Shown: positions 15,793-24,053 of the stretch, piece by piece
How positions within the stretch are numbered: the first letter of the stretch is position 1
Layout of the letters: every line of letters starts with the position of its first letter
Notes under the pieces: model-generated
Seen by the model: the letters and a program-made list of their open reading frames with translations, nothing else
Databases searched by the model: none
What the model was told of the DNA's origin: nothing
Program-made: the position numbers and the translations under genes
NCBI GenBank assembly: GCA_910578385.1
Contig: CAJTQV010000002.1
Coordinates: forward strand, 1-64,000
Origin: an uncultured Muribaculaceae bacterium
GTDB taxonomy: Bacteria > Bacteroidota > Bacteroidia > Bacteroidales > Muribaculaceae
DNA length: 64,000 bases
Direction: 5' to 3'

Positions 15793-17341
15793 CTGTTTCA
15801 GTTGTTGATGCCTGCTTGGTCTTTATCGTGTAGAGCAAATCCGCCTGTTGTTCCTGCTTTTTCTCCTTGACAATGCGCTCCCACTCACCGACGGAGGAAT
15901 ATTCCGAATTGCGCTCGCTCGCGGTCTGACGTGAACAGAATCCGTTCTGGACGGCTGTCGCAAGGTCGTTGACCATGGCCGACTCGTTGATATGCACATA
16001 CGGCTTGATCCAATATTTCAGCGGGAGATTGGCAAAATCAATCTGCGACTCGCATTCAACGCCGTAACCGTAGGTAAAAATCCTGACCATATCGCGCAAG
16101 AACGGTTGCCACTCCGCCGCGTCGTGCATGGCTTTCTCCAGAGCGGGCGAGTAGAGCAACTTCAATGCGACACCCGGTAGGTCGCCCGACTTCATCTCCG
16201 GAGGAATCACGGCGAACGACTGCTCATAAATCATCTTGTAGAGCGTGTCGAGCTGACGCATATACGACTCCGAGGCAGACTGTGATTGCAGATATTCCGC
16301 GCTGCTCTCCTTATCCATAGACATGGTGCGCACCGTGCCGTTTATATCATGCTGCATGTCGAGGGTGGCGCCGTCGCCTTGGAAAACAAGAATAGGTGTG
16401 CCGAACGCCTGATTGTTATGCGCCATCTGAGAGAAAGAGAGGTCGTAGGAATCTATCGAATCCTGCGAGGCCGCCCAGCATGGTCCGTCATCGTCGCGCA
16501 TGTAGGCGACAGGGATGAACGGGAAACCATGGAGCTTGCGCTCTGTGACCGTGTATCCGCTCGCACCGAACCGTTCGAGTATCTTCTCATACGTAGAGCG
16601 GTATCCCTTGCCGGTCTTTTTCATACGCGTGAGATACTTGTCATCCCACACTTCAAGCCATTCCACCACCACATTGCCCTCGTCGTCGTAATCGTAGAAT
16701 GAACGTGCAAACAGAATCAGCTTGCCACGGTTGTCAAAATGCGGGTAGAGTTCCGATCCGTCCTTATATGAGAATGTGCGTGCCGAAAACTCGCCGTCGC
16801 TCATGAATCCCACGAAAGCGACATCAGCGACAATCTTCACCGACTTGACAGCATCGAAGAAGTGAATCTCCATGTCCTTGCCAAGCCACCCCTCGCGGAA
16901 ACGGTCGTAGATTCCACGCATTTTCTCAGTAGGGTCAGAGGTATTCAGCTCGAACTGAATATCATTGCCGGTAAGATGGATTGTCTGTTTGAGAGAGATT
17001 ATCTGCTGGAATGCGAACGCATAGCGCGGCACGCATTCCTTGTAGAGCCGACGGGATGTCTGTCCGGTCTCGTTGCCGTTGCGGTCAAGTATCGGCACAA
17101 CCTCCTCACGGTATATGTCAGGATAATACTTAGGGTCATTGATAAGGTGCCCCGACGGGTAATACTGCCTGAGCATGTCGGCGTGTGTCACCGTGTCGGA
17201 GAGTAATACGTCGTGAGGCATGTCCGGTTCAGCCTCCGCTCCGAAAGAGCCGTGTGCGAGATAGCCCTCCGGACGGATTTTGCGCCATGGTCTTTTAGTC
17301 TTGATGTTCCTTGGATTCATATCTGTGTAGAGTTTTGTCAC
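15755..17341 (-). CDS. Phage portal protein
   Basis: The portal forms the twelve-fold ring at one vertex through which DNA enters and leaves. This 528-residue protein lies directly after the large terminase (4-nt overlap) and before the head-morphogenesis gene. Features consistent with the SPP1 gp6-type portal are the central wing (YDDEGNVVVEWLEVWDD), the HGFPFIPVAYMRDD loop, the long clip-stem helix region around residues 290-390, and an acidic, threonine-rich C-terminal tail. Gene order and length both fit. Confidence 0.9.
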   Translation of the reverse strand: MTKLYTDMNPRNIKTKRPWRKIRPEGYLAHGSFGAEAEPDMPHDVLLSDTVTHADMLRQYYPSGHLINDPKYYPDIYREEVVPILDRNGNETGQTSRRLYKECVPRYAFAFQQIISLKQTIHLTGNDIQFELNTSDPTEKMRGIYDRFREGWLGKDMEIHFFDAVKSVKIVADVAFVGFMSDGEFSARTFSYKDGSELYPHFDNRGKLILFARSFYDYDDEGNVVVEWLEVWDDKYLTRMKKTGKGYRSTYEKILERFGASGYTVTERKLHGFPFIPVAYMRDDDGPCWAASQDSIDSYDLSFSQMAHNNQAFGTPILVFQGDGATLDMQHDINGTVRTMSMDKESSAEYLQSQSASESYMRQLDTLYKMIYEQSFAVIPPEMKSGDLPGVALKLLYSPALEKAMHDAAEWQPFLRDMVRIFTYGYGVECESQIDFANLPLKYWIKPYVHINESAMVNDLATAVQNGFCSRQTASERNSEYSSVGEWERIVKEKKQEQQADLLYTIKTKQASTTETDGTNDGKTTEAA

Positions 17342-18966
17342 ACAAACCGTCTGCCCGGGCTTACATACCGCATCAGCCTCGGCTTGGTGTGTTTCTTTCC
17401 TTTTATGAAGAATATTCGCTGCATGAGCATCGCCTCGATGAAGTCAGGCGAATGCTTTGTATAGCGTTTCATTATCTTTTTCTTTATCAGGCTCCATGCC
17501 TTGTCAGCCACATCCTCGTCCTTGCGTATGGCCTTGCGTTCGAGATTGAGAATCTGGTCGAGCGGAGTATCCTTGTAGCCGTTGCCCGAGAACCGCTGTT
17601 TGAGCAGATAAGGATTTATGGAGTATTCGCCGCGTATGAGCATGTCGGCAAACTCGTATGCGCACTGGCTCTTTATGTCGGCGTAGACGTTCTTGCACTC
17701 CGGCTTGACCGCCTCCTTGGGGATAAACGGTATGGCTTTCGGGAAAACTCCCTTGAACATCTGGCCGAGTCCCGGAAGGTCGTACGTGAAATTCTCCTCG
17801 CGCACCTGCCAATATGCGAGCTTGGATTTTACGGCGTTGGCCGCGTCAACAGAATTGCACCGGCAGACAAAGATGTCGTCGATATGGTTGCCTATCCATT
17901 TTATGAGCACAAGGTTATCGCCACCGTCGAATGCGACGTCACATGTGGCACGGAGCTGCCCGTCACCGAGCTGCATGGAATTATTGTAGAATCTATCCAT
18001 GTCGGCGAGCTTGATCATGTCATCGCCGGCCGATTTGAACTTCCAGTTGCCGTCAAGGTCTCGCGCACGTTGCTCGTCATCCTGATTGACAAGATTGGCG
18101 AGATATGTCGGGTCGCTGCTCATCAGTGCGACATTATCGGCAAGACGCGCCTCGACAAATGCCACGGACTTGATGAACAGTTCCTGCGGGGTGCCGTAAC
18201 GGTTATATTCCGGTTTCCAATAGGAATCGATAATATCCTTGCACTGCTCGTAGACCTCCTCCCTCGTGTCACCCCAGTATATAGTATCGACGGAATCGCC
18301 CTCCATGAAGCAATAGCGCACTTTGCCGTCACGCTCGCGGAGTGGCAGACCATCCTCCCCTATCCACCAGTCTATGAACTTTGCCACCCACGAATCAGGG
18401 TCGGGGTTGCATGTGCCGATGAAGCGGTTGCGGATACCGAACGCGTTTCGGTTGGTAGTGATAAGGTACTTAAACTTCTCGTAGGCCATGTGCGTCACCT
18501 CATCGACACCGATGTACGCGAACTGCTTGCCCTGAAACCTTATCTTGAAATCCTCAAGCGAACCGGCATGATATGAGAATTTGAGCCATCCTCCCGATTT
18601 GTAATTCCACGTCATGTCTCCCTTGGCGCGGTTGTACTCGCCGAAATCGCCGTAGAGCTTGTAAGAAGTGTCGATAAGGTCAGAGAGGTCATCAGTGGCC
18701 GCACGCAGAATCACCGCACGGAAATCGGGGTGATATATATCGTAGAGTGCGTTCATGAGAAGGGTGAACGACTTCGAGCCGCCACGGCAACCACCACCTA
18801 TTATAATGTCTGCATCTGAGGCGAGAATGTTTTCCTGACCTCCGAGCTGCGCCACTATGTCCTCGCTCCGGTGTTCCTGAAAAGCCTTGCGTATGTCTAT
18901 GACGACATAGGGCGAGAGCACCTTGCGCCCGTCCAGAAAATCCGATATGTCGCGTCCCTTTCTCAT
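17338..18966 (-). CDS. Terminase large subunit
   Basis: This is the packaging ATPase and nuclease. Walker A (GGGCRGGSKSFTLL) is at residues 57-70, the Walker B-like strand (FAYIGVDEVTHM) near 150, and a coupling segment (RFIGTCNPDPDSWV) near 185. The RNase H-like nuclease begins with ATCDVAFDGGDNLVLIKW near residue 335. The length of 542 aa is typical. It is the first gene of the leftward packaging operon, and its ATG comes 9 nt after a terminator-like hairpin. Confidence 0.95.
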   Translation of the reverse strand: MRKGRDISDFLDGRKVLSPYVVIDIRKAFQEHRSEDIVAQLGGQENILASDADIIIGGGCRGGSKSFTLLMNALYDIYHPDFRAVILRAATDDLSDLIDTSYKLYGDFGEYNRAKGDMTWNYKSGGWLKFSYHAGSLEDFKIRFQGKQFAYIGVDEVTHMAYEKFKYLITTNRNAFGIRNRFIGTCNPDPDSWVAKFIDWWIGEDGLPLRERDGKVRYCFMEGDSVDTIYWGDTREEVYEQCKDIIDSYWKPEYNRYGTPQELFIKSVAFVEARLADNVALMSSDPTYLANLVNQDDEQRARDLDGNWKFKSAGDDMIKLADMDRFYNNSMQLGDGQLRATCDVAFDGGDNLVLIKWIGNHIDDIFVCRCNSVDAANAVKSKLAYWQVREENFTYDLPGLGQMFKGVFPKAIPFIPKEAVKPECKNVYADIKSQCAYEFADMLIRGEYSINPYLLKQRFSGNGYKDTPLDQILNLERKAIRKDEDVADKAWSLIKKKIMKRYTKHSPDFIEAMLMQRIFFIKGKKHTKPRLMRYVSPGRRFV

Positions 18967-18975
18967 ATAAATAAA

Positions 18976-19015
18976 AAAGGCCGGTCTCCCGCAACTGTAC
19001 GGGATTCCGGCCTTT
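18976..19015 (-). terminator. Terminator-like leader hairpin C before the packaging operon
   Basis: On the minus strand AAAGGCCGG (19015-19007) pairs with its complement at 18984-18976, with an inner CCCG/CGGG stem. T6, ATTTAT and the ATG at 18966 follow at once. It sits between the predicted minus promoter at 19043-19050 and the terminase start, with no gene in between, so it cannot be the end of an upstream gene. Confidence 0.8.
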
Positions 19016-19042
19016 AAAGGCTCTTTCTATTGGTCTCAGGCG

Positions 19043-19050
19043 CAAAAATA
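19043..19050 (-). promoter_or_regulatory. Putative leftward promoter of the packaging operon
   Basis: The minus strand has TATTTTTG at 19050-19043, the same box as in the other structural promoters. No TTTG was found at the ideal spacing upstream. A TTGCGCAA palindrome lies there instead, which fits activator dependence. Confidence 0.55.
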
Positions 19051-19057
19051 ATAAAAT

Positions 19058-19087
19058 TTGCGCAATCTGTACCTGCAAATTGCGCAA
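19058..19087. promoter_or_regulatory. Paired palindromic operators TTGCGCAA
   Basis: The 8-bp palindrome TTGCGCAA occurs at 19058-19065 and 19080-19087; the second is part of the 14-bp perfect palindrome AAATTGCGCAATTT. The centres are 22 bp apart, about two helical turns, and the pair lies between two divergent promoters. A dimeric regulator binding both sites could control both directions. Confidence 0.6.
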
Positions 19088-19091
19088 TTTG

Positions 19092-19123
19092 TTTGGCAGT
19101 TTGAAGTCCACTATGTATTTTTG
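19092..19123 (+). promoter_or_regulatory. Rightward promoter of the zinc-ribbon gene and capsid operon
   Basis: TTTG (19092-19095), a 20-nt spacer and TATTTTTG (19116-19123) match the Bacteroidetes consensus. Transcription should start near 19130, about 13 nt before the small gene at 19143. Confidence 0.8.
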
Positions 19124-19142
19124 CGTCAAATCCGTAATCCGA

Positions 19143-19322
19143 ATGACAATCCATACAGCAATAGACGATGACCAGACAAGCTCTGTAAACTCCGAGAGGC
19201 TTGTAAGTTGTCCCGCGTGCGGGCACAAACTCATTGAAATCAGAAGTCTGTTCCGTAAAGGAGTGTTCAGGCAGAAATGCCGCCGGTGCCACAGATACAT
19301 CATGTTCTCGGCATCGGAATGA
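19143..19322 (+). CDS. Com-like zinc-ribbon protein, 59 aa
   Basis: The ATG at 19143 lies just after the predicted transcription start; upstream starts would precede the promoter's start site. The C-terminal part has CPACGHKL and CRRCHRY pairs 24 residues apart with a conserved basic linker. This spacing resembles the Com-type zinc fingers, which bind RNA in phage Mu, and other short zinc ribbons. It is the only gene between the late promoter and terminator-like hairpin B, so it is expressed before the capsid genes. That makes it a natural candidate for a late regulator; this is inference. Confidence 0.7.
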   Translation: MTIHTAIDDDQTSSVNSERLVSCPACGHKLIEIRSLFRKGVFRQKCRRCHRYIMFSASE

Positions 19323-19362
19323 TGTAGCGGATTTTTAAAGACATAGTTTAAGTTTAAAGGCC

Positions 19363-19405
19363 AAAGAGCCTGATTCAACCCTTCTGGGGCTGAATCAGGC
19401 TCTTT
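19363..19405 (+). terminator. Terminator-like leader hairpin B before the capsid operon
   Basis: Arms AAAGAGCCTGATTCA (19363-19377) and TGAATCAGGCTCTTT (19391-19405) are perfect 15-nt inverted repeats. The T-tract and ATTTA follow, and the scaffold ATG lies at 19424. Arms, flanking GGCC and the sequence after the stem are nearly the same as in leader hairpin A, on the opposite strand 16 kb away. Confidence 0.85.
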
Positions 19406-19423
19406 TTTATTTACCCGAATCTG

Positions 19424-20047
19424 ATGGAACAAGAACAAATCTTATCCACTCTGACCGCGCAGTTAGGACAAACCTCACTGTCGGAAAGGACAATCTCCGA
19501 GTATGTCAATGAAAATCTGCCCGCTGAGGGCGAGGAGTTCAATTTTGAGCGTCATGCCAAGATTCTCCGCTCGCTCAACGGCAACTTCTCAGCTGACATG
19601 AAACTTGCCGTCGAGGGCTTCAAGAAAAACTACAAGCCCGAGACAAAACCCGCCGACAAGGGCAATGATGGCAAACCCGAGGGCGAGACCGATGTAGAGA
19701 AACGACTTGCCATGCTTGAAAAAGAGGTCAAGGAGTCAAGGGCGCGTGAGGCGCGCGCCGGAGTGATGTCGGAAGTAGCCGCAATGGGAAAGACTCTCAA
19801 AGTCGCCAACAAGGAGCTTTGGGAGGATGCTGTCAAGACCGTCGAGGTCGGCGAGAACGACAATGCCGAAAGCGTCACCGCAAAAGCCAAAAAGGCTTAC
19901 GAGAAACTTCTCAAACGCTACTTCGGTGACGGCGCGACACCCTACGGGAGTTCCGGAAGAACCGGAGCAAGCAAAGTGTCGGACGAGGCCGCAAAGGAAG
20001 CACGCGAGGCTTATAAAAAGAAATTCAAAGCACGCGGCAAACTCTAA
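19424..20047 (+). CDS. Capsid scaffolding protein (putative)
   Basis: The protein has 207 residues, is charged and largely helical. It has a short N-terminal globular part (LSERTISEYVNENLPAEGEE), a lysine- and glycine-rich linker (PADKGNDGKPEGETD), a coiled coil (EKRLAMLEKEVKESRAREAR), and a basic helical C-terminus (AREAYKKKFKARGKL). This layout and the place two genes before the major capsid gene fit a scaffold that guides procapsid assembly. No protease domain was seen, so how it leaves the head is unknown. Confidence 0.65.
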   Translation: MEQEQILSTLTAQLGQTSLSERTISEYVNENLPAEGEEFNFERHAKILRSLNGNFSADMKLAVEGFKKNYKPETKPADKGNDGKPEGETDVEKRLAMLEKEVKESRAREARAGVMSEVAAMGKTLKVANKELWEDAVKTVEVGENDNAESVTAKAKKAYEKLLKRYFGDGATPYGSSGRTGASKVSDEAAKEAREAYKKKFKARGKL

Positions 20048-20068
20048 ACCACTAAAACTTACAATTTT

Positions 20069-20491
20069 ATGAACAATCTTTCAGGAACATTCAACACTAT
20101 CGCGCAGGGGGAAGTATTCTCCATCGGCGGCGATTTTCCCGTATGGACCCGCAGAAACAAGGTCTATCAGGGCGGTGGCAACATTCCCCTCGATGGTCTT
20201 GAACCTGGTACGGTGATTCCTGCGGGTACTCCGGTGATTTTCAACGGCCCCGGGGAAGATGTCGAGATAGTTGACATCACCGATGCCGAGAAGCTGCCTC
20301 AGGTCAACGGGCTGACTTTCGATGACGTGAGCGTCCCCGCCGGATGTATCTCCGCGACATGTGCCGTATGCTATGACGGCAGAATCTACGCCAACCGCGC
20401 CAACGGCGGCAAGGGTCTTCCCAAATCGCTCATGAAGCAGCTCCCCGCCGTGGAGTTCGTCTACGAGGGCGAGGTTCCCGCAGAACCCTGA
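20069..20491 (+). CDS. Head decoration / head fibre-like protein (putative)
   Basis: A 140-residue beta-rich protein lying between scaffold and major capsid genes. Glycine-rich turns (VYQGGGNIPLDGLEPG, VIPAGTPVIFNGPGEDV) and an absence of long helices are typical of capsid decoration proteins and the small beta-barrel proteins encoded at this place. Two cysteines occur in the CISATCAVCYDG segment. The role is inferred from position and character. Confidence 0.5.
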   Translation: MNNLSGTFNTIAQGEVFSIGGDFPVWTRRNKVYQGGGNIPLDGLEPGTVIPAGTPVIFNGPGEDVEIVDITDAEKLPQVNGLTFDDVSVPAGCISATCAVCYDGRIYANRANGGKGLPKSLMKQLPAVEFVYEGEVPAEP

Positions 20492-20518
20492 GTATAACAA
20501 CGCTAAAGATTTTTGACA

Positions 20519-21703
20519 ATGGCAATAACAAGAACACCTCAATTCTACGACCTCATAGCCCATGGTCTCTCGAACCTCGGCTACACGTCGTTCAGCGAGT
20601 ATGTCAATGACATGTTCGCCGAGAAATACAATGCCGAGCAGACCTTCGAGCAGATGGGATTCCCCCTTAATCCCTCTCTGCCCCTGCGCCCGACATATGA
20701 GCAGCTTGACGCGGTAGTCCGTCCCTATACCATGGCAGGATATGTGGACATCGACTCCGATGGTCCCACCAAGTCAACCGACGGCCTCGCACTGAAAATG
20801 GGTCAGATTCCTATCTTCAAGCATGAGATTCCCATCGGGCGCAAGGAGCTGCGCGACCAGCTATACCTTGTGGACCGCCTCGGCACTGTTTCTGACGAGA
20901 TTTCCTCGGTGGCGATGGATCAGCTTTTCCTCTCGACCGACAACCTGCTTGGCGGTAACTACAACACCTTCCGGTACCAGCGTCACCGCATTGTGTCGAA
21001 CGAGGGCAAACTTGTCATCAACAAGATCAACAACCCCATGGGTATTGCTCTGGAGATTGACTTCGGTGTTCCTGCGAAGAACAAGCAGAAGGCAATCGCG
21101 TACACCAAGGATTCCGATGGCAAAATCACCGAGAAAACCGGTGTCAACCTCGTTCAGGTGCTTAAAGACACACAGCGCATGGCGCGTCTGAAAGACAACT
21201 GTCCGCAGGGACACTGGGAGGTCGCCTACAACACATGGCAGGACATCTTGCAGCTCCCGTCGCTCCTTTCAACCTACGTCGCTCTCAAAAACACCCTCGT
21301 GGATGCCGAGACGCGCAAGATGCTTGAGGGTTTCGTGGCAGAGGATGCCTTCAAGGCATGGTTCGAGACAGCAATCGGCGCGAAGGTGACGGTGATTGAC
21401 CATGTTGGTTTCGTGGAGAAATTCGACGAGAAACAGAAAAAGATGGTCTACGACGAATGTCCCTCGTTCGAGGAGGGTGTGTTCGTCTACGTTCCCGACG
21501 GCGCGATAGGCGACGCACAGTTCGGCAAGCCGTTCGTGGTAGAAACACCCGGCGCGCGCATATCCCTTTTCGACGGTGGCCGCACACTTCTCCGTCAGAT
21601 TTTCAACGACGAGACCATGGACCAGGTAATCAAGTCCGAGGTGTCGGGACTCTGCGTCCCCAACAAGACACGCTGGATGTACTACGTGACCGTGAAAGGC
21701 TGA
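20519..21703 (+). CDS. Major capsid protein
   Basis: The ATG at 20519 (MAITRTPQFYDLIAHGL) was chosen; a TTG two codons earlier is open but unnecessary. The 394-residue protein follows scaffold and decoration genes and precedes connector genes, as the major head subunit does. An N-terminal helical region, a central alpha/beta region (GQIPIFKHEIPIGRKELRD, then long beta strands) and a C-terminal end with TRWMYYVTVKG fit an HK97-type fold. No prohead protease gene was seen nearby, so the N-terminus is probably not removed by a phage protease. Confidence 0.82.
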   Translation: MAITRTPQFYDLIAHGLSNLGYTSFSEYVNDMFAEKYNAEQTFEQMGFPLNPSLPLRPTYEQLDAVVRPYTMAGYVDIDSDGPTKSTDGLALKMGQIPIFKHEIPIGRKELRDQLYLVDRLGTVSDEISSVAMDQLFLSTDNLLGGNYNTFRYQRHRIVSNEGKLVINKINNPMGIALEIDFGVPAKNKQKAIAYTKDSDGKITEKTGVNLVQVLKDTQRMARLKDNCPQGHWEVAYNTWQDILQLPSLLSTYVALKNTLVDAETRKMLEGFVAEDAFKAWFETAIGAKVTVIDHVGFVEKFDEKQKKMVYDECPSFEEGVFVYVPDGAIGDAQFGKPFVVETPGARISLFDGGRTLLRQIFNDETMDQVIKSEVSGLCVPNKTRWMYYVTVKG

Positions 21704-21714
21704 GAAACGTGACA

Positions 21715-22125
21715 ATGGATGAGACAGACTTCTACGATGACGGATCATGCACGATAATAGAGTATCTGCAAGGCTTCCTTCCGGATAAAGACATGCTTCC
21801 GGATAAAGCCTTGCGGACAATCCTTGTCAAGCGCGGCCTTGACGGCAATGCCGACGCATACTCGCTTCCCGAGCGTGAGCGCGACCTTGCCGAGGCCGAG
21901 GTCTACTACCAGCTTTCCAACCTGCCCGTGGGCGGCTCGACCACAAAAGATGTGGACGGCACATGGTCGCATTCGGAAGGTGGATGGACGGTGAGCAGTG
22001 CCAATATCGCGGAATGGTGGCGCAAATACACCACCCTCCGTGAGAAATGGAACGAGGCTGTTGTCGGCAAAGGAGGTATCAGAGTCCATGCAAGAGGAAT
22101 GAGAGTATGGCACAAAACACGCTGA
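21715..22125 (+). CDS. Head-tail connector protein (adaptor-like)
   Basis: A 136-residue protein starting MDETDFYDDGSCTIIEYLQG. It has the helical pattern of gp6-like adaptors that sit below the portal (KALRTILVKRGLDGNADAY, then RERDLAEAEVYYQLSNLP). The last 40 residues carry a tryptophan-rich helix and a basic end (HARGMRVWHKTR). It starts 11 nt after the capsid gene and overlaps the next gene by 19 nt. Confidence 0.65.
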   Translation: MDETDFYDDGSCTIIEYLQGFLPDKDMLPDKALRTILVKRGLDGNADAYSLPERERDLAEAEVYYQLSNLPVGGSTTKDVDGTWSHSEGGWTVSSANIAEWWRKYTTLREKWNEAVVGKGGIRVHARGMRVWHKTR

Positions 22126-22460
22126 ATCCAAGATTCCCGCACACCTGCCGTGTGTACCGCCTCGAAGGTGCGTCATCCTTTTCCAAAGGAGAGGAGAAGG
22201 AGCTGTATAAAGGCCAATGCCGCAAAAGCAGCTCCGACAACATACGCACTTTCAACACCGGAAGCAGCACGACCGGAAAAGTGGATTCCTCGGATTACCG
22301 CGTGAGTATTCCGGCAATTGTCCGGGGACTTCAAAAAGGAGACCTCGTTGATGTGGAGACGCTTTGCGGCACGGAGACAAAACTCCGGGTCGTGAATTTC
22401 AACGCATCCCGATTACTCGGAGACTCGACCGAGATTCTGTGTAACCTTCCAAGCAGCTGA
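22107..22460 (+). CDS. Head closure (stopper-like) protein
   Basis: The ATG at 22107 (MAQNTLNPRFPHTCRV) overlaps the adaptor gene. The 117 residues form a small beta barrel by pattern: VYRLEGASSFSKGEEKELYK, DYRVSIPAIVRGLQKGD, and VDVETLCGTETKLRVV. This is the profile of head closure proteins, which seal the connector. The role is inferred from gene order. Confidence 0.6.
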   Translation: MAQNTLNPRFPHTCRVYRLEGASSFSKGEEKELYKGQCRKSSSDNIRTFNTGSSTTGKVDSSDYRVSIPAIVRGLQKGDLVDVETLCGTETKLRVVNFNASRLLGDSTEILCNLPSS

Positions 22461-22464
22461 CGGT

Positions 22465-22998
22465 ATGGGAAACAAATCGGTGCTCGAAGCCGCACGCAAG
22501 AAAATGCAGGATATTGCCTATAAGCACCTCGTGGAGGACATCCTGATTCCGTTCGCCGAGTCTGCGCGCAATGATGCGGAGCAGATTCGCATACAGGAAG
22601 AACATAATATGACCGGTAACACTGTCAACTCGTATGCGGCAGGGGTCTACGCTCATGGGAAACTCATATGGGATTCATATTCGGGCGTTCCAAAACCATT
22701 GCAGGGCAAGCTGAGCAAGGGGCAGAGATACCGGGCAGGATGGCAACGTTGGGACGGAGAAACGCAAGTGTACACTTTTAAAGCAAAAGTCGCAACAAAC
22801 GGACAAACCGAGCCGGAACGTGCCATTGCATTTATCCGCTCATACAAAGCCCCGTCTGACACATTTTCAGTTGTCGTAACCAACGGTGTCGAATATGCTG
22901 AGTTCCAACAGGCGCAGATGGGTATTGACGTACTCACAAAAGCCTATGACAACGCTAAATTTGACATCTCGCAATATCTTAAACCAATACCCGGCTGA
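22465..22998 (+). CDS. Tail completion / neck protein (HK97 gp10-like)
   Basis: A 177-residue protein between head closure and tail terminator genes. It has a helical N-terminus (EAARKKMQDIAYKHLVEDIL) and a segment YAAGVYAHGKLIWDSYSG, followed by GVEYAEFQQAQMGIDVLTKA near the end. The position and the GVEYAxxxQ pattern fit gp10-like neck proteins. Its stop and the next start overlap by one base. Confidence 0.6.
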   Translation: MGNKSVLEAARKKMQDIAYKHLVEDILIPFAESARNDAEQIRIQEEHNMTGNTVNSYAAGVYAHGKLIWDSYSGVPKPLQGKLSKGQRYRAGWQRWDGETQVYTFKAKVATNGQTEPERAIAFIRSYKAPSDTFSVVVTNGVEYAEFQQAQMGIDVLTKAYDNAKFDISQYLKPIPG

Positions 22999-23390
22999 TG
23001 GAACAGAAAATCTATCCACGCGGAGAAATACTCCGGACACTCACGGAACTGGCGAAAGAGGTCAGCAACGATGTGTTTGTCACGACCAGACCGCAAGCCA
23101 CGTCGGAACAGCTGGAGGATTTTGTGCTTGTCAGACTCCCACAGAACATAAGGCAGGAGGGAGACGCGGGACAGTACACCTACGGTCAGTTCAGCATGTT
23201 CGCCCGCGACATTGAAGGCAGGTATGAGGATGTCATGAGACTCGACGAGATGCAATCGGCAATCACGGAAATGTTCCCCATCGTCACACCCACATTCACA
23301 GCCACACGCCCCCTGATTCTCGCCGGAGGCACTGACCAGGCGGGATTCCACTTCATCACTATTCAATTTGAAATTCAAATCACCATCTAA
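22998..23390 (+). CDS. Tail terminator protein (putative)
   Basis: A 130-residue alpha/beta protein. It starts with MEQKIYPRGEILRTLTELAK and has a long amphipathic helix. The beta strands FVLVRLPQNIRQ and YTYGQFSMFARDIEG follow, and a final strand (FHFITIQFEIQITI) ends the protein. This is the pattern of tail terminators, which cap the tail tube. It overlaps the neck protein by one base and precedes the tube gene. Confidence 0.6.
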   Translation: MEQKIYPRGEILRTLTELAKEVSNDVFVTTRPQATSEQLEDFVLVRLPQNIRQEGDAGQYTYGQFSMFARDIEGRYEDVMRLDEMQSAITEMFPIVTPTFTATRPLILAGGTDQAGFHFITIQFEIQITI

Positions 23391-23406
23391 CTAAAATTAT
23401 ATCACT

Positions 23407-23976
23407 ATGGCAGAAGTAACCATTGACAAGAGAATCGGAGACCTCAAGAAGCTCTTCAACCGCGTCAACGACGTGCTTTACAGCGAGGAGGAAATCACCG
23501 ACCCCTCGGCAGCCCTCACCGCTTCATACATCCCCGTTGGCGAAGATGGCGTAAACTTCGATGCCGGCGACCCCGACATCACCAAGTACAAGCTGACCGA
23601 CGGCCAGATCTGGACTGCAATCGCAGATGCAGGTGACGCTGACATCTCGTTTCAGGTTCCCTCGGTGGCCGACTACATCGCCGATCTGTTCCAGAACAAG
23701 ACCTCGGCTAAGGCCGCAAGCATGACCCTTGAAGGCAAGACGTACACCGGTAACGGTTACGACTTCTCGCCCAAGAAGGTGACCGGCTCGATGATTCTGC
23801 GCTCGCAGGACAAGAAGACAGTCATCATCCTCACCAACATCGAGGGTTACGCCACCCCGAAGCTCGACGATACCGGAAAGCCCCTCTACTTCAACTTCTC
23901 GGTATCGCCCCTCAACAACAGCGAAGGTGTGGCAATCTACTACATGTTCGAGGACGGCGCGGCAACCGAACCCTAA
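23407..23976 (+). CDS. Major tail tube protein
   Basis: The 189-residue protein begins MAEVTIDKRIGDLKKLFN and is a beta-rich subunit. It contains the strand-turn patterns GYDFSPKKVTGSMILRSQD and VIILTNIEGYATPKLDD and ends in a short acidic stretch. It sits between the tail terminator and the tail chaperone genes, the usual position of the tube protein. A strong hairpin follows, which should raise tube expression over that of the chaperone genes. Confidence 0.78.
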   Translation: MAEVTIDKRIGDLKKLFNRVNDVLYSEEEITDPSAALTASYIPVGEDGVNFDAGDPDITKYKLTDGQIWTAIADAGDADISFQVPSVADYIADLFQNKTSAKAASMTLEGKTYTGNGYDFSPKKVTGSMILRSQDKKTVIILTNIEGYATPKLDDTGKPLYFNFSVSPLNNSEGVAIYYMFEDGAATEP

Positions 23977-24003
23977 ACCGAATCCCCCTATCCACCCAAT
24001 CCC

Positions 24004-24035
24004 GGGCGCGTCTCACTGTTCTGCGGGACGCGCCC
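24004..24035 (+). terminator. Hairpin after the tail tube gene
   Basis: GGGCGCGTC (24004-24012) pairs with GACGCGCCC (24027-24035), followed by TCTTAATT. A weak terminator or a transcript-stabilising stem is likely and would limit transcription into the low-copy tail chaperone genes. Confidence 0.6.
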
Positions 24036-24053
24036 TCTTAATTAAGACTGACC

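Noticed and set aside
17311..18576. A 421-codon plus-strand frame opposite the large terminase
   Set aside because: The terminase frame on the minus strand contains all ATPase and nuclease motifs.
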